Positions 53,594 through 64,000 are shown, counted from the first letter of the stretch. The stretch is 64,000 nt of DNA from Microthrixaceae bacterium (GCA_020845705.1 JADLFH010000016.1:102039-166038), one strand, 5' to 3'. Translations and numbers: made by a program. Notes: generated from the letters alone by a model not told the origin.

Positions 53594-54256
53594 GTGAACA
53601 TGCCGACCGAGGCGGCCCCACCCCGCAAGCGGGGCCCTGTCCCGAAGCTGAGCGCCGACAAGATCGCGGATGCGGTCCTGGCAGTCGGGTTCAGCGAGGC
53701 ATCGGTCACGGCCGTCTCCCAGCACCTCGGTGTGACCCACGCGGCCCTCTACCGGCACATCGGCGATCGTGACGGCATGCTGCGCGCCGCGATCGTGCGC
53801 CTCCTCGACGCGTGGGACTGGCCGGATCTGGCGGACGACTGGCGGGAGGTCCTGTGGCGTGAGGCCCGCTCGTGGTGGGCGCTGTGCGAGGCCAACCACG
53901 GGTTCGTTGCAGCGCTGGGGATCGCGCCGTTCATGCCGCTGCCGATGAGTCGCCGCACCCTGAAGGTGGCAGCCCACCTTCAGACTTTCGGTCTTTCCGC
54001 CAACGACTCCCTGATGGTCGTCGACATGGTCACCGACATGGTCCACGACATCTTCCACCGCTCCCAGCAGCGACGTGGGGTTATCGAACATGCCCTCCAC
54101 ATGGCACCGGAGGAAGCTGCCAAGCATCTCGAGGGCGTTGGCGACGACATGGTCGAGGTGATCCTCGGCAGGTTGATAGGCGATCCGTGGCCGTGGTTCG
54201 CGTCGAAGCTGGAACTGGTGCTCGATGGTCTGACAACGCGGATCCCGCCCGGCTGA
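53594..54256 (+). CDS. TetR-family transcriptional regulator
   Basis: This 220-residue protein starts at a GTG with AAGG 8 nt upstream (ATG two codons later is possible). The helix-turn-helix lies in LSADKIADAVLAVGFSEASV, then TAVSQHLGVTHAALYRHI and GDRDGMLRAAI. The C-terminal ligand domain includes RTLKVAAHLQTFGLSANDSL and a long helix IEHALHMAPEEAAKHLEG. It lies between two c-di-GMP genes but shows no overlap with either. Target and ligand are unknown. Confidence 0.87.
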   Translation: MNMPTEAAPPRKRGPVPKLSADKIADAVLAVGFSEASVTAVSQHLGVTHAALYRHIGDRDGMLRAAIVRLLDAWDWPDLADDWREVLWREARSWWALCEANHGFVAALGIAPFMPLPMSRRTLKVAAHLQTFGLSANDSLMVVDMVTDMVHDIFHRSQQRRGVIEHALHMAPEEAAKHLEGVGDDMVEVILGRLIGDPWPWFASKLELVLDGLTTRIPPG

Positions 54257-54275
54257 CCCTTGTAGGGCGGCCGCT

Positions 54276-55544
54276 TCAGCAGGCCCGACGGAGCCGCTTC
54301 AGCCGGTACATCTCGGCGTCGGCTCGCTGGAGGAGCCCGTCGATCTGGTTGGGGTGCTGCGCGGTGGCGATACCTATGCTCGCACCGATCTGAACCGTCG
54401 CCTTGCTGGTCCTCACCGGCGTCATCAGTGATCGGGAGATCCGCTCGACGGTTGGGCGTGCCTGGTGAGGTTGCAGGCCTCGGCAGAGGATCGCGAACTC
54501 GTCGCCTCCGAGGCGGGCGACCGAGTCTGTGGGACGCACGGCGTCCTGAAGGCGCTTCGCCACAGCGACGAGCACCTCGTCGCCATCATGGTGGCCCCAG
54601 TTGTCGTTGACGGCTTTGAACCCGTCCAAGTCGACGAACAGCACGACGACGGGCAATTCCCGTCGTTCGACGAGGCGTTCGACCTGGGATTCGAACTCCC
54701 CGCGGCTCAACACTCCGGTGAGGTGATCATGAGTAGCGGCCCTCCGGAGTTCGCGGTGGTCCTGAGCGTTGGAGAACGCGAGTGCGGCGAGCTGACGACT
54801 GCGATCGATGACGAAATGGTCGAAGGGCTTGGGTTCGAGCCCTTCTGACGCAGCGAGTACGAACGCTCCCCACAAGTGGTCACGGCCAGGTGAGGTGATG
54901 GGCACGATCCAACGGCCGGCCTCGGCCCGCAGCTCATCGGAGAACACCGGCTCAGCGCGGAGCTGGGTGAGGAGGCCGGCGCTGTCGAAGCACATGGCGG
55001 GCTCGCCGACCGATGTCGCGTTGCCGTCGGCGTCGTGGACGATGAGCACGCCGTCGAAGCCGAACTGGGCTCGGACCAACTCGACCACCGCGGTGAGCAC
55101 GTCGTCGAGGACAGCACCGGTTCCGAGCTGGGTGAGGACGAGGTCGAGGGCGTGGCGCTCGGGATCCGCACGCAGCACGCAGATCAGTCGACCTTCCTCA
55201 TCGGCCACCCGGCCCGTGATCCCTACCGGCAACCAGCGTCCCTCGCGGGTTCGGACGCGAACGGGCAGTTCCACGCCTGCTGCACGTGCCGGTCTCTCGA
55301 CGTGTCCACCGGCGTCATCGACGACCGCCATGGCCAAGGGCAACACCAGATCCATGTCGTCGGGGTGGACGAGCTCGATCACGTTCAGCCGGGGGATCTC
55401 GGCGGCGTCGTATCCGAGGATCCGGCTGAAGTTCGGGCTTGCCCAGCTGATGTTGAGGTCCGGCGCGATGAGGACCAGCGCATGGTGGGTCAGCGATCCC
55501 ACCGCTCGGTAGGCGAGAAGTTCGTGGGCGTTGGTGCCCGTCAC
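54276..55544 (-). CDS. PAS-GAF-like GGDEF diguanylate cyclase
   Basis: This 422-residue protein starts at the GTG at 55544, chosen because AGGGA lies 8 nt upstream; the frame upstream is antisense shadow of the RlmI-like gene. A PAS domain comes first (ALVLIAPDLNISWASPNFSR, ILGYDAAEIPRLNVIELVHP), followed by a GAF-like region (LTQLGTGAVLDDVLTAVVEL). GGDEF follows, with intact LGGDEF preceded by RPTD, an I-site. VVLFVDLDGFKAVNDNWGH carries the metal-binding Asp. There is no EAL domain. It should make c-di-GMP in response to an unknown signal. Confidence 0.9.
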   Translation of the reverse strand: MTGTNAHELLAYRAVGSLTHHALVLIAPDLNISWASPNFSRILGYDAAEIPRLNVIELVHPDDMDLVLPLAMAVVDDAGGHVERPARAAGVELPVRVRTREGRWLPVGITGRVADEEGRLICVLRADPERHALDLVLTQLGTGAVLDDVLTAVVELVRAQFGFDGVLIVHDADGNATSVGEPAMCFDSAGLLTQLRAEPVFSDELRAEAGRWIVPITSPGRDHLWGAFVLAASEGLEPKPFDHFVIDRSRQLAALAFSNAQDHRELRRAATHDHLTGVLSRGEFESQVERLVERRELPVVVLFVDLDGFKAVNDNWGHHDGDEVLVAVAKRLQDAVRPTDSVARLGGDEFAILCRGLQPHQARPTVERISRSLMTPVRTSKATVQIGASIGIATAQHPNQIDGLLQRADAEMYRLKRLRRAC

Positions 55545-55670
55545 GAGATCAGTCCCTGTAACCACTCCAAGGGTGTCGACCGGTTCGTGAAAATAGTTGA
55601 GCGATCTCTCCAACCCGGCTCGGCGCGCGCAGTGGGCGGGCGCCGCGGCCTGGCGTGGCAGCCTGGAGCG

Positions 55671-56915
55671 ATGCCCGAAGGAACCTCCCCTGCTACCCAG
55701 CGGCTTGCGGTGAAGGTCACCAAGGACGCCCTTCGGCAGGTTCGCGCGGGTCATCCGTGGATCTTCGACGCCTCGGTGACCTCGGTCCGACCCGAGGGCC
55801 GGGCGGGGGATCTCGCTGTGGTGTTCGACGATCGGCGGCGATTCGCCGCCATCGGCCTCTACGACCCGACCTCGTCGATTCGGGTTCGGGTCCTCCACCA
55901 GGGCAGCCCCACCCGGATCGATCGCATGTGGTTGCGCTCGAAGCTCGAGGAGGCGGCCCAGCGGCGGGGGGGAGTGCGGTCGGCTCGCACGAACGGCTAC
56001 CGCTGGGTACACGGCGAGAACGACGGGCTCGCCGGGCTGGTGTTGGATCGCTACGACGGCGTGGTGGTGGCGAAGCTCTACTCCGCGGCGTGGATCCCGC
56101 ACCTGCGGATGGTCTCGGAGGTCGTGGAGGAGTTGGTCTCGCCGAGCTCGGTCGTGGTCCGCCTGGCTCGCAACATCGTGCCCACCGCGGGGATCTTCGA
56201 CGGGGCGATCCTGGCAGGAGGCCCTGTCGATGAGCCGGTTCGGTTCCTCGAGGAAGGGCTGCGGTTCGCGGCGGACATCGTTGCCGGGCCCAAGACCGGC
56301 TGGTTCTTCGACCAGCGCGACAACAGGATGCGCGTTCGCGCGCGCTCCGCTGGACGGCGAGTGCTCGACGTGTTCTGCAGCGCCGGTGGATTCAGCGTGA
56401 ACGCGGCCGCGGGCGGTGCAACCGAGGTGCACAGCATCGACATCTCGGCATCCGCGGTGGAAGCCTGCCGGAGGAACTTCGCTCTGAACTCCGGCCGAGC
56501 CAACGTGGCTCGTTGTCGACACGAACAGACGGTTGGCGACGCGCGTGAGGTGATGGCGCGGCTCGCGCGTAACGGCCCTGCGTTCGATCTGGTGATCCTG
56601 GACCCTCCCGCTTTCGCCACCCGGGCAGCTCACGTCGATGCGGCACTCGACGCCTATGCAGACCTGACGCGCTCCGCGGTACGCCTGTTGGAGTCCGGCG
56701 GCACCCTTGTGCAGGCGTCGTGTTCGAGTCACGTGAGGTCGCTGGAACTGCTGGGGACGGTGCGCGAGGCGGTGACCGACGCTGGAGCCGAGTTGGTCGA
56801 TCCCACCCTGTACGGCCACGGTGCGGATCACCCCATCGGCTTTGCCCAGGGTGAGTACCTCGCTGCGGTCTTCAGCCGGGTGGAACACGGCGGTCGCGGA
56901 CGTCCCCGACCCTGA
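55671..56915 (+). CDS. RlmI-like class I rRNA methyltransferase
   Basis: This 414-residue protein has an N-terminal PUA domain (AVKVTKDALRQVRAGHPWIF), the EEHD-like linker GYRWVHGENDGLAGLVLDRY, and a C-terminal SAM domain. The SAM domain has RVLDVFCSAGGFSVNAAAGG (motif I) and FDLVILDPPAFATR, where DPPAF is motif IV. The family methylates C5 of cytosine 1962 in 23S rRNA. The Cys residues of ASCSSHV fit a catalytic Cys. The ATG at 55671 has GGAG close by. It overlaps the 3' end of the cation efflux gene by 44 bp. Confidence 0.88.
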   Translation: MPEGTSPATQRLAVKVTKDALRQVRAGHPWIFDASVTSVRPEGRAGDLAVVFDDRRRFAAIGLYDPTSSIRVRVLHQGSPTRIDRMWLRSKLEEAAQRRGGVRSARTNGYRWVHGENDGLAGLVLDRYDGVVVAKLYSAAWIPHLRMVSEVVEELVSPSSVVVRLARNIVPTAGIFDGAILAGGPVDEPVRFLEEGLRFAADIVAGPKTGWFFDQRDNRMRVRARSAGRRVLDVFCSAGGFSVNAAAGGATEVHSIDISASAVEACRRNFALNSGRANVARCRHEQTVGDAREVMARLARNGPAFDLVILDPPAFATRAAHVDAALDAYADLTRSAVRLLESGGTLVQASCSSHVRSLELLGTVREAVTDAGAELVDPTLYGHGADHPIGFAQGEYLAAVFSRVEHGGRGRPRP

Positions 56916-57876
56916 CGCCACTCAGATCACAGGTTGGTCCGTGTTCCTCGCACGACTCGCATTCCAGCTCGAGGGTGGCGTGGCTGATGCCGGCGCCCGC
57001 GAGGTGGCGGCGCACCCGGCCGCCGATCTCCTGCGCCTCCTCCAGAGTGGGGTGGCCGTCGACCACCACGTGAGCGGATAGGGCCAGCCGCTGGCTGGAG
57101 AGGCTCCACACATGGAGGTCGTGAACCGTCTCCACGCCGTCGACCGAGGCCATCTCCGCCGCGAGGACACCTGGGTCGATTCCCTCCGGTGTGCCTTCGA
57201 GCAGGACCGCGTTCGCAGAACGCAGCAGCACCCACGCGTGCCACGCGATCGTGAGGGCGATCGCGATCGAGACGGCGGGATCCAGCCAGCTCCAGCCGCC
57301 GTCGGACAGGAGGATCACGGCACCGGCGGCAGCGACGCCCAGCGAGGCCGCGGCGTCGGAGACCAGGTGCAGCATGGCGGAACGCATGTTGAGGTCGTGG
57401 CCGTGGGCGTGGCCGTGGCCGTGGCCGTCGTCATGGCCGGAGTGGTCCTCACGGAGCACGAGGGCGGCAGCGGCGTTGACCGCGAATCCGACCAGCGCCA
57501 CGACCAACACCAGCGCCCCGTCCACCTCGGGTGGGTCACCGAGGCGGCGGACCGACTCGACGACGATGGCCGCGCTGAGCACCAGGATCATCGCGGCGTT
57601 GGCCTGCGCGGCGAGGATGGTGCCGCGATGCCAGCCGAAGCTGCGTTGAGCCGTAGGTGTCCGAGCGGCGAGTCGCAGCGCGTAGAGCGACACTGCGAGG
57701 GCCACCACGTCGGTCAGGTTGTGGCCCGCGTCGGACAGCAACCCGATCGAGTGGGCCACGACGCCCACCACCACCTGTGTGACGACGACGATCAGGTTGA
57801 GGCCCAACGCGGCACGTAGGCGCCGCGCGCGGAGGATCGTGGCGGCATCGTGTGGGTGCTGAGCTGCCGCCGGCAT
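56872..57876 (-). CDS. Cation diffusion facilitator (CzcD/ZnT-like) metal exporter
   Basis: This 334-residue membrane protein has six predicted helices. The metal-site pairs are HSIGLLSDAGHNLTDVVALA (helix II, HxxxD-type D...D) and MLHLVSDAAASLGVAAAGAV (helix V). Between helices IV and V a His-rich loop (HDDGHGHGHAHGHD) should bind zinc or cadmium. The C-terminal cytoplasmic domain has VHDLHVWSLSSQRLALSAHV, and ends with a Cys/His cluster ELECESCEEHGPTC. The ATG at 57876 fits the family. It likely exports Zn2+, Co2+ or Cd2+ in exchange for protons. Confidence 0.92.
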   Translation of the reverse strand: MPAAAQHPHDAATILRARRLRAALGLNLIVVVTQVVVGVVAHSIGLLSDAGHNLTDVVALAVSLYALRLAARTPTAQRSFGWHRGTILAAQANAAMILVLSAAIVVESVRRLGDPPEVDGALVLVVALVGFAVNAAAALVLREDHSGHDDGHGHGHAHGHDLNMRSAMLHLVSDAAASLGVAAAGAVILLSDGGWSWLDPAVSIAIALTIAWHAWVLLRSANAVLLEGTPEGIDPGVLAAEMASVDGVETVHDLHVWSLSSQRLALSAHVVVDGHPTLEEAQEIGGRVRRHLAGAGISHATLELECESCEEHGPTCDLSGVRVGDVRDRRVPPG

Positions 57877-57911
57877 GTGACCGAGGCTACGGCCACACCT
57901 GCGAACGGTCG

Positions 57912-57942
57912 TTGCAATCCTCGCCCGACACCGGGATACAAT
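57912..57942 (+). promoter_or_regulatory. Promoter-like hexamers before the SNF2 helicase gene
   Basis: TTGCAA (57912-57917) and TACAAT (57937-57942) are spaced 19 bp on the plus strand, in the 343-bp gap between the divergent metal-efflux and helicase genes. The -10 matches five of six consensus bases; the spacing is slightly long. The rest of the gap shows no other clear element, apart from a short frame ending at TAA 58001 and an apparently coding stretch from 58115. Confidence 0.3.
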
Positions 57943-58219
57943 CGGAACAGCGGTGGACGTTTCGTCGGCTCGGGTGGGTCGACGGGGCGACAGGGGGTGG
58001 TAACGCCACTCTCGTCCTGCGGCAGTCTGCGGGCTCCATCGGCACGGTTCTCCCCAATCCAGGTCCTCCAACGAGCCGACGGCGCGAAGGTCGCCGGAAA
58101 CACCAGCGGAGCGCATCATCAGCACCATCACTTCCCCGGCCGTCCCCACTTGGCAATTCGACCTCTGGGTCGGTGCCGAAGCGGACGGCTCGGCGACCCC
58201 CGAACAGATCGAAGCCCTG

Positions 58220-61200
58220 GTGGCCGATCGTCACCTCTGGCGCACCACGTTGCACCGGCTGCTCGTCGACGTGGACGCGTCCGTTGCGCATGCTCGCACC
58301 CTGAGCGGAGACGGCGCCCAGCAGGTGCTGGCCGACCTCACCGCAGAGCAGCGGAGTCTCGCGGCGGCGTGGGAACGCCTCACCGGGGAGATCGACGAGA
58401 CGGCCCCCGATGACGCTGCGGGCGGTGACGAGGAGAATGTCGAGCCGGGGCCGGTCCGGGTGCAGGTCTCGTGGGAACCGGGCAGGGTGGTTGCCTGGGC
58501 GGCGGGCCCTGGCGCAGCGCCGGCGGGCATCGACGAGGTGGCGGAGATGCTCTCGGCCATGGGCGCGCCTGGTGCGGGCTGGCTCCGCCACGGCACGGTG
58601 AGCCTGCCCGACGGCACCACGGCACCCGCGCTGGGCATCGCAGTCGGTGACATCCTCGGGTGGCTCGTGGCGGCAGGGGCGGGCCACACCCCTGACGAGG
58701 TCGGCGCCAGCGTGCGGTGGGTCGGCAAGGTGGCGCTGTGGGCCGTCGAGTCGGTGGCGGCGGGTGCCATGGTCCCGTTGCTCCGCCAGCGCAAGCGCGG
58801 CAAGGGTGGCAACGAGAGCTCGGGCTCGTATTCGGTCCGCTGGACTCCGGCGTTGGTCGATCAGCGACGCCTGCGTGATCTCGCCACGTCGATGCCGGCC
58901 ACCGTGTTGGCCCGCGACCCCAAGGCGGATCCTCGTTCGGTCACCCGCTCGGTTCTCACCGCGATGGTCGACGCCATCGGCCGTGACGCGGCCAAGCGCG
59001 TCGAGGTGCCCGCGGCGCCGCCTCAGCCCCGCACATCTTCCGATGTCGCGGAGGCGTACCTGGCCTTGTTGGACGGCAGGTCCTTCACCGCCCCCACCCG
59101 TGTCGCCGGCGAGATGGTGGCGCGAATCGAGAAGTGGGCGTCACCGGTCACCGGCAACCACCCGCACCTAATCGTGCAGCTCGACCCGCCCGACAGCGGA
59201 GACGCGTGGCATCTGGCCGTGTTGGTCCCCGTGGAGGAGGGCACGCTCGTCTCGGTAGAGGAGGCGATAGCGCACGTCGCCACGAAGGGTCGAGACATCG
59301 ACGCCGAGATGACCCGACTGGAACGGGCTCTGCCGGTTCTGCTGCGGCCTGGCAGCATGCGACGCGGGCAGGTGGTGTTGTCACAGGCCGAGGCGTGGGA
59401 GCTGATGACCGTGGCAGGCCCGCTGCTGGCTGCGGCCGGCTTCGACATCCGGGTGCCTGCCCTGTCGCGCCGCAAGCCGACCGCCTCGCTGCGGGTCTTC
59501 GCCGAGAGCGACGGCTCGTCGGCGGCGGGCGCGAACCAGCTCGCCAACGTCCGTTGGTCGGCGCTGTTCGGCGATGTCGAGCTCAGCGCTGCGGACATCG
59601 CCCGTCTGGCACGCGAGGCCCGCCCACTGATCCGTTCGGGTGGCAAGTGGGTGGCTCTCGATCAGGCCGACCTGAAGGAAGCGGCCGCGGCGCTCGCCGA
59701 GCGGGCCGACACCACCAAGTTGACCGGCGCCGAGATGCTGCGCCTGGCGCTGGGGATCGACGGCACACCGCTCGCCGGTGGGATCACCATCGGCGGCGAC
59801 TCGTGGGCGGCAGATCTGCTCAGCCGGGCCGAGTCGATCTCCACGGTGCCCGCCACGACGCCGGAGGGTTTCGCCGGCGAGCTTCGCAGCTACCAGTCCG
59901 AGGCGCTCGCATGGCTCGGCTTCCTCGACTCCGTGGGGCTTGGCGGATGCCTCGCGCTCGACATGGGCCTGGGCAAGACGCCCACCATGTTGGCGCACAT
60001 CCTGAACTGCGCCGGCCGCGAGGGTGACGGCCCGGCGTTGGTCATCGCTCCTCCCGCCGTGGTGGGCAACTGGGCGGCAGAGGCGGAGCGGTTCACCCCC
60101 GGGCTCCGCGTGGTGGTCCACCACGGCACCAGCCGTGCCGAAGGTGAGCAGATCGCGCAGGAGGCAGGCCGGGCCGACCTCGTGATCACCACCTACGGCA
60201 CCGCGGTGCGTGACATCGACGACATCGAGGGCGTGGAGTGGGGACGTGTGATCCTCGACGAGGCCCAGGCGATCAAGAACCCGTCGAACGACACGTCCCA
60301 GCAGCTTCGGCGTATCAGTTCGCGCACACGAATCTGCCTCACCGGCACACCCATCGAGAACGGCCTCGGCGACCTGTGGGCGCTGCTCGACTTCACGAAC
60401 CCCGGCCTCGTCGGCGGCCGTCCGTCGTTCATAGCGAACCTCTCGGCAGATGCCTCCGCGGGCAAGCTCCAGGCGGAGGACGCCATGCGGGCGCTCAACG
60501 GCATCCTTGTGTTCCGCCGAACGAAGGCGGAACCGGCGATCGCCGCGGAGCTGCCAGACCGCATCGATCAGCTCGACCACTGCGCGATGACCCCGGAGCA
60601 GGTGGGGCTCTACCAGGCGGTGCTCGACAAGCTCGTCACAGGTACCGCAGTGGAATCCGGTGAGGAGCCGCGTAAGGGCCAGATCCTCGCGGCGATCACC
60701 GCCCTGAAGCAGATCTGCAACCATCCCGCGGCGTATCGGCGCGACGAGCGTCCGCTGGAGGGACGCTCAGGCAAGCTGGGGCGGCTGGAGGAGATCGTGG
60801 CCTCGGTGTTCGAGGCCGAAGAGCGGGTCCTGGTCTTCACCCACTTCGCCGAGTGGGGCCAACAGCTCGCGGAGCATCTCACCGCTCGCACCGGCCAGAC
60901 GGTCGCCTGCTACCACGGCGGGCTGTCGCGGGGTGTGCGCGATCAGATCATCGCGGAGTTCCAGCGGCTCGACGGCCCCGGTGCCCTGGTGCTCTCGTTG
61001 AAGGCGGGGGGTACCGGGCTGAACCTCACCAACGCGAGCCATGTGGTGCTCTACGACCGTTGGTGGAACCCGGCGGTGGAAGACCAGGCGCGTGACCGTG
61101 CATGGCGGATCGGCCAGACCAAGACGGTCATCTGCCACCGGCTGGTTTGCCCCGGAACCGTCGATGAGCGGGTCGAGGAGGTGGTGGAGGGCAAGCGTCG

Positions 61201-61375
61201 CATCGCAGACATGGTCCTGCCCAAGTCCTCGTCGCTCGCGGATCTCGACACCGATCAGCTCCGAATGGCACTGGGAATACGCCCTGAGTCGCTGCTCACC
61301 GAAGACCTGTCGGTCGAGGACGGTTCCTCCGGGGTCGCCAAGGCCGACGAGGATCTGGAGTTGATGGCGTCATGA
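58220..61375 (+). CDS. SNF2-family DEAD/DEAH helicase (HepA/RapA-like)
   Basis: This 1051-residue protein has an N-terminal SNF2-associated region and a C-terminal SF2 motor. Walker A is ALDMGLGKTPTMLAHI near residue 580. Motif II is VILDEAQAIKN, where DEAQ replaces DEAH. Motif III region LTGTPIENGLGDLWALLDF is clear. Motif V is LSLKAGGTGLNLTNASHVVL and motif VI is DQARDRAWRIGQTKTVICH. It probably remodels protein-DNA complexes or transcription elongation. The first canonical start is GTG 58220, but the coding pattern seems to extend upstream (VPTWQFDLWVGAEADGSATP from about 58142). The stop overlaps the next ATG by 4 bp. Confidence 0.9.
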   Translation: MADRHLWRTTLHRLLVDVDASVAHARTLSGDGAQQVLADLTAEQRSLAAAWERLTGEIDETAPDDAAGGDEENVEPGPVRVQVSWEPGRVVAWAAGPGAAPAGIDEVAEMLSAMGAPGAGWLRHGTVSLPDGTTAPALGIAVGDILGWLVAAGAGHTPDEVGASVRWVGKVALWAVESVAAGAMVPLLRQRKRGKGGNESSGSYSVRWTPALVDQRRLRDLATSMPATVLARDPKADPRSVTRSVLTAMVDAIGRDAAKRVEVPAAPPQPRTSSDVAEAYLALLDGRSFTAPTRVAGEMVARIEKWASPVTGNHPHLIVQLDPPDSGDAWHLAVLVPVEEGTLVSVEEAIAHVATKGRDIDAEMTRLERALPVLLRPGSMRRGQVVLSQAEAWELMTVAGPLLAAAGFDIRVPALSRRKPTASLRVFAESDGSSAAGANQLANVRWSALFGDVELSAADIARLAREARPLIRSGGKWVALDQADLKEAAAALAERADTTKLTGAEMLRLALGIDGTPLAGGITIGGDSWAADLLSRAESISTVPATTPEGFAGELRSYQSEALAWLGFLDSVGLGGCLALDMGLGKTPTMLAHILNCAGREGDGPALVIAPPAVVGNWAAEAERFTPGLRVVVHHGTSRAEGEQIAQEAGRADLVITTYGTAVRDIDDIEGVEWGRVILDEAQAIKNPSNDTSQQLRRISSRTRICLTGTPIENGLGDLWALLDFTNPGLVGGRPSFIANLSADASAGKLQAEDAMRALNGILVFRRTKAEPAIAAELPDRIDQLDHCAMTPEQVGLYQAVLDKLVTGTAVESGEEPRKGQILAAITALKQICNHPAAYRRDERPLEGRSGKLGRLEEIVASVFEAEERVLVFTHFAEWGQQLAEHLTARTGQTVACYHGGLSRGVRDQIIAEFQRLDGPGALVLSLKAGGTGLNLTNASHVVLYDRWWNPAVEDQARDRAWRIGQTKTVICHRLVCPGTVDERVEEVVEGKRRIADMVLPKSSSLADLDTDQLRMALGIRPESLLTEDLSVEDGSSGVAKADEDLELMAS

Positions 61376-61662
61376 GCGGGGGTCGACGACGCAAGAGCCG
61401 CAACCAGCGTCGCCAGGGGGCTGCCGCGGTCTCGATCGACTACTGGGGCAGCGACCACGACGACGCCGAGTCGGACTTGCCGATGATCAGGGCCTCCGCG
61501 ATGCCCTCGGCGATGGTCCGATCACTCGGTCGCCCACCGCTGCACGGCCACGACCAGGCAGCGGAGACCTACTTCGAGGTCGTCTACGCCAGGGCTGCTC
61601 TGTTGGCGAGCGCGCTCGCTGATTCCGTCGGCCTGCTCGAGCACCCCGACGACGAGGACTGA
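61372..61662 (+). CDS. Small uncharacterised protein coupled to the SNF2 helicase
   Basis: This 96-residue protein overlaps the helicase stop by 4 bp (ATGA), so it is made with it. The N-terminus is strongly basic (SGGRRRKSRNQRRQG), suited to nucleic-acid contact. The middle is acidic (DHDDAESD), and a helix AAETYFEVVYARAALLASAL ends the protein before an acidic tail. I recognise no family. SNF2 genes in actinobacteria often pair with a SWIM zinc-finger gene; this protein has no Cys and is not that partner. A helicase accessory role is inferred from coupling alone. Confidence 0.6.
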   Translation: MSGGRRRKSRNQRRQGAAAVSIDYWGSDHDDAESDLPMIRASAMPSAMVRSLGRPPLHGHDQAAETYFEVVYARAALLASALADSVGLLEHPDDED

Positions 61663-61681
61663 GGTTCCGACCGCTCCGGGC

Positions 61682-63544
<1,863 letters not shown>

Positions 63545-63598
63545 CTACCGCGTCGGTGGGGCTTCGCGTCGATGCCGGCCCGAACCGGTGACGGGCGG

Positions 63599-64000
63599 TC
63601 ACGGGCGGTACCCGAGCACGAGGGCTTTTGCGATCATCTCGCGTTGGACCTCGTTGGCGCCTTCGCCGTACTCGAGGATCTTGCAGTCCCGGTAGTAGCG
63701 CTGAACCGGACTGTCGGACATGAATCCCTGCGCTCCGTGGAGGTGCATGGCGCGCTCGCATAGCCAGGTTGCGGCCTCCGACGCTGTGAGCTTGGCGATC
63801 GAGGCATCGGTGTCGAAGTCGCGCCCCGACGCCATAGCGGCGGCCGCGTCGTAGACGAGGCCGCGCGCGGCGCGGAGGCGCGCGGCCATGTCCGCGAGGT
63901 TGAACCGCACGGCTTGCAGCTGGGTGAGGGGGCCACCGAACTGCTCTCGGTTGACGACGTGGTCAACGGCCGCGTCGAGCGCGGCGCCGCCGAGCCCGAG
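63599..64000 (-). CDS. Acyl-CoA dehydrogenase, C-terminal part (start outside window)
   Basis: The frame is open to the window edge, and only the last 133 residues are visible. They form the C-terminal helical domain of an acyl-CoA dehydrogenase: VNREQFGGPLTQLQAVRFNL, then AATWLCERAMHLHGAQGFMS, YYRDCKILEYGEGANEVQRE and the end IAKALVLGYRP. The Glu of EYGEGANEVQ holds the position of the catalytic base in short/medium-chain enzymes (YEGT). The stop is 64 bp from the leader peptide of leuA on the same strand. The substrate cannot be told from this part. Confidence 0.9.
   Translation of the reverse strand, partial: LGLGGAALDAAVDHVVNREQFGGPLTQLQAVRFNLADMAARLRAARGLVYDAAAAMASGRDFDTDASIAKLTASEAATWLCERAMHLHGAQGFMSDSPVQRYYRDCKILEYGEGANEVQREMIAKALVLGYRP

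Noticed and set aside
55545..56921. N-terminal 459 residues of the open frame around the GGDEF protein
   Set aside because: They are antisense to the RlmI-like gene. The PAS homology begins right after GTG 55544, which has a good ribosome site.
57950..58003. Short frame MDVSSARVGRRGDRGW before the SNF2 gene
   Set aside because: It is tiny, without a ribosome site or known leader features, although it is in frame with the helicase; a TAA ends it at 58001-58003.

Overview
The window is high-GC, densely coded actinobacterial DNA. Many GTG/TTG starts, 4-bp GTGA/ATGA gene couplings, mycobacteria-like acyl-CoA enzymes and an MpaB/DUF2236 oxygenase suggest a free-living member of the Actinomycetota. 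Secreted CotH-kinase, lamin-tail and fibrinogen-like proteins make a member of the Acidimicrobiia the best guess. This placement is inference; there is no rRNA or other marker gene in the window.

Region 1 (1-11640) is catabolic. It opens with the heme-b (gamma), iron-sulfur (beta) and chaperone genes of a type II DMSO-reductase-family molybdoenzyme (the ethylbenzene/p-cymene/steroid C25 dehydrogenase class) and a 2[4Fe-4S] ferredoxin with a zinc-ribbon tail. After one opposing hydrolase come acyl-CoA dehydrogenase, nitroreductase, thiolase and acyl-CoA ligase genes, and then a catalytic alpha subunit of the same enzyme class. Together they look like a pathway that oxidises a hydrophobic substrate and then degrades it through CoA thioesters. 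The alpha gene is detached from beta/gamma and the subunit order is unusual.

Region 2 (11651-23636) holds a penicillin-acylase-type lipoprotein coupled to a CGNR regulator behind a large palindrome; an EamA transporter; a methyltransferase and glycosyltransferase pair; a palindrome-preceded unit of MpaB-like oxygenase and acyl-CoA dehydrogenase, followed by an SRPBCC protein and an arylsulfatase; and a K+/H+ antiporter with its TrkA-C regulator (KhtUT-like). Region 3 (24.2-25.5 kb) is the most plastic part: an IS110 transposase fossil, an SDR gene and a 72-bp tandem palindromic repeat next to purE-purK.

Region 4 (27-51 kb) mixes housekeeping genes (nadE, a UvrD-like helicase, folD, ArsC-like reductase), a GH65 phosphorylase coupled to beta-phosphoglucomutase, a Dyp peroxidase and a compact two-domain PEP-dikinase-like protein. 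It also holds three large secreted proteins (metallophosphoesterase, fibrinogen-like/beta-propeller, CotH kinase) that share four copies of one ~160-residue beta-rich module. Region 5 (51-64 kb) has two cyclic-di-GMP proteins flanking a TetR gene, an RlmI-like rRNA methyltransferase, a cation efflux protein, a SNF2 helicase with a small coupled protein, and leuA behind a clear leucine attenuator. It ends in a truncated acyl-CoA dehydrogenase.

I saw no tRNA, rRNA, CRISPR array, intact insertion sequence or prophage.
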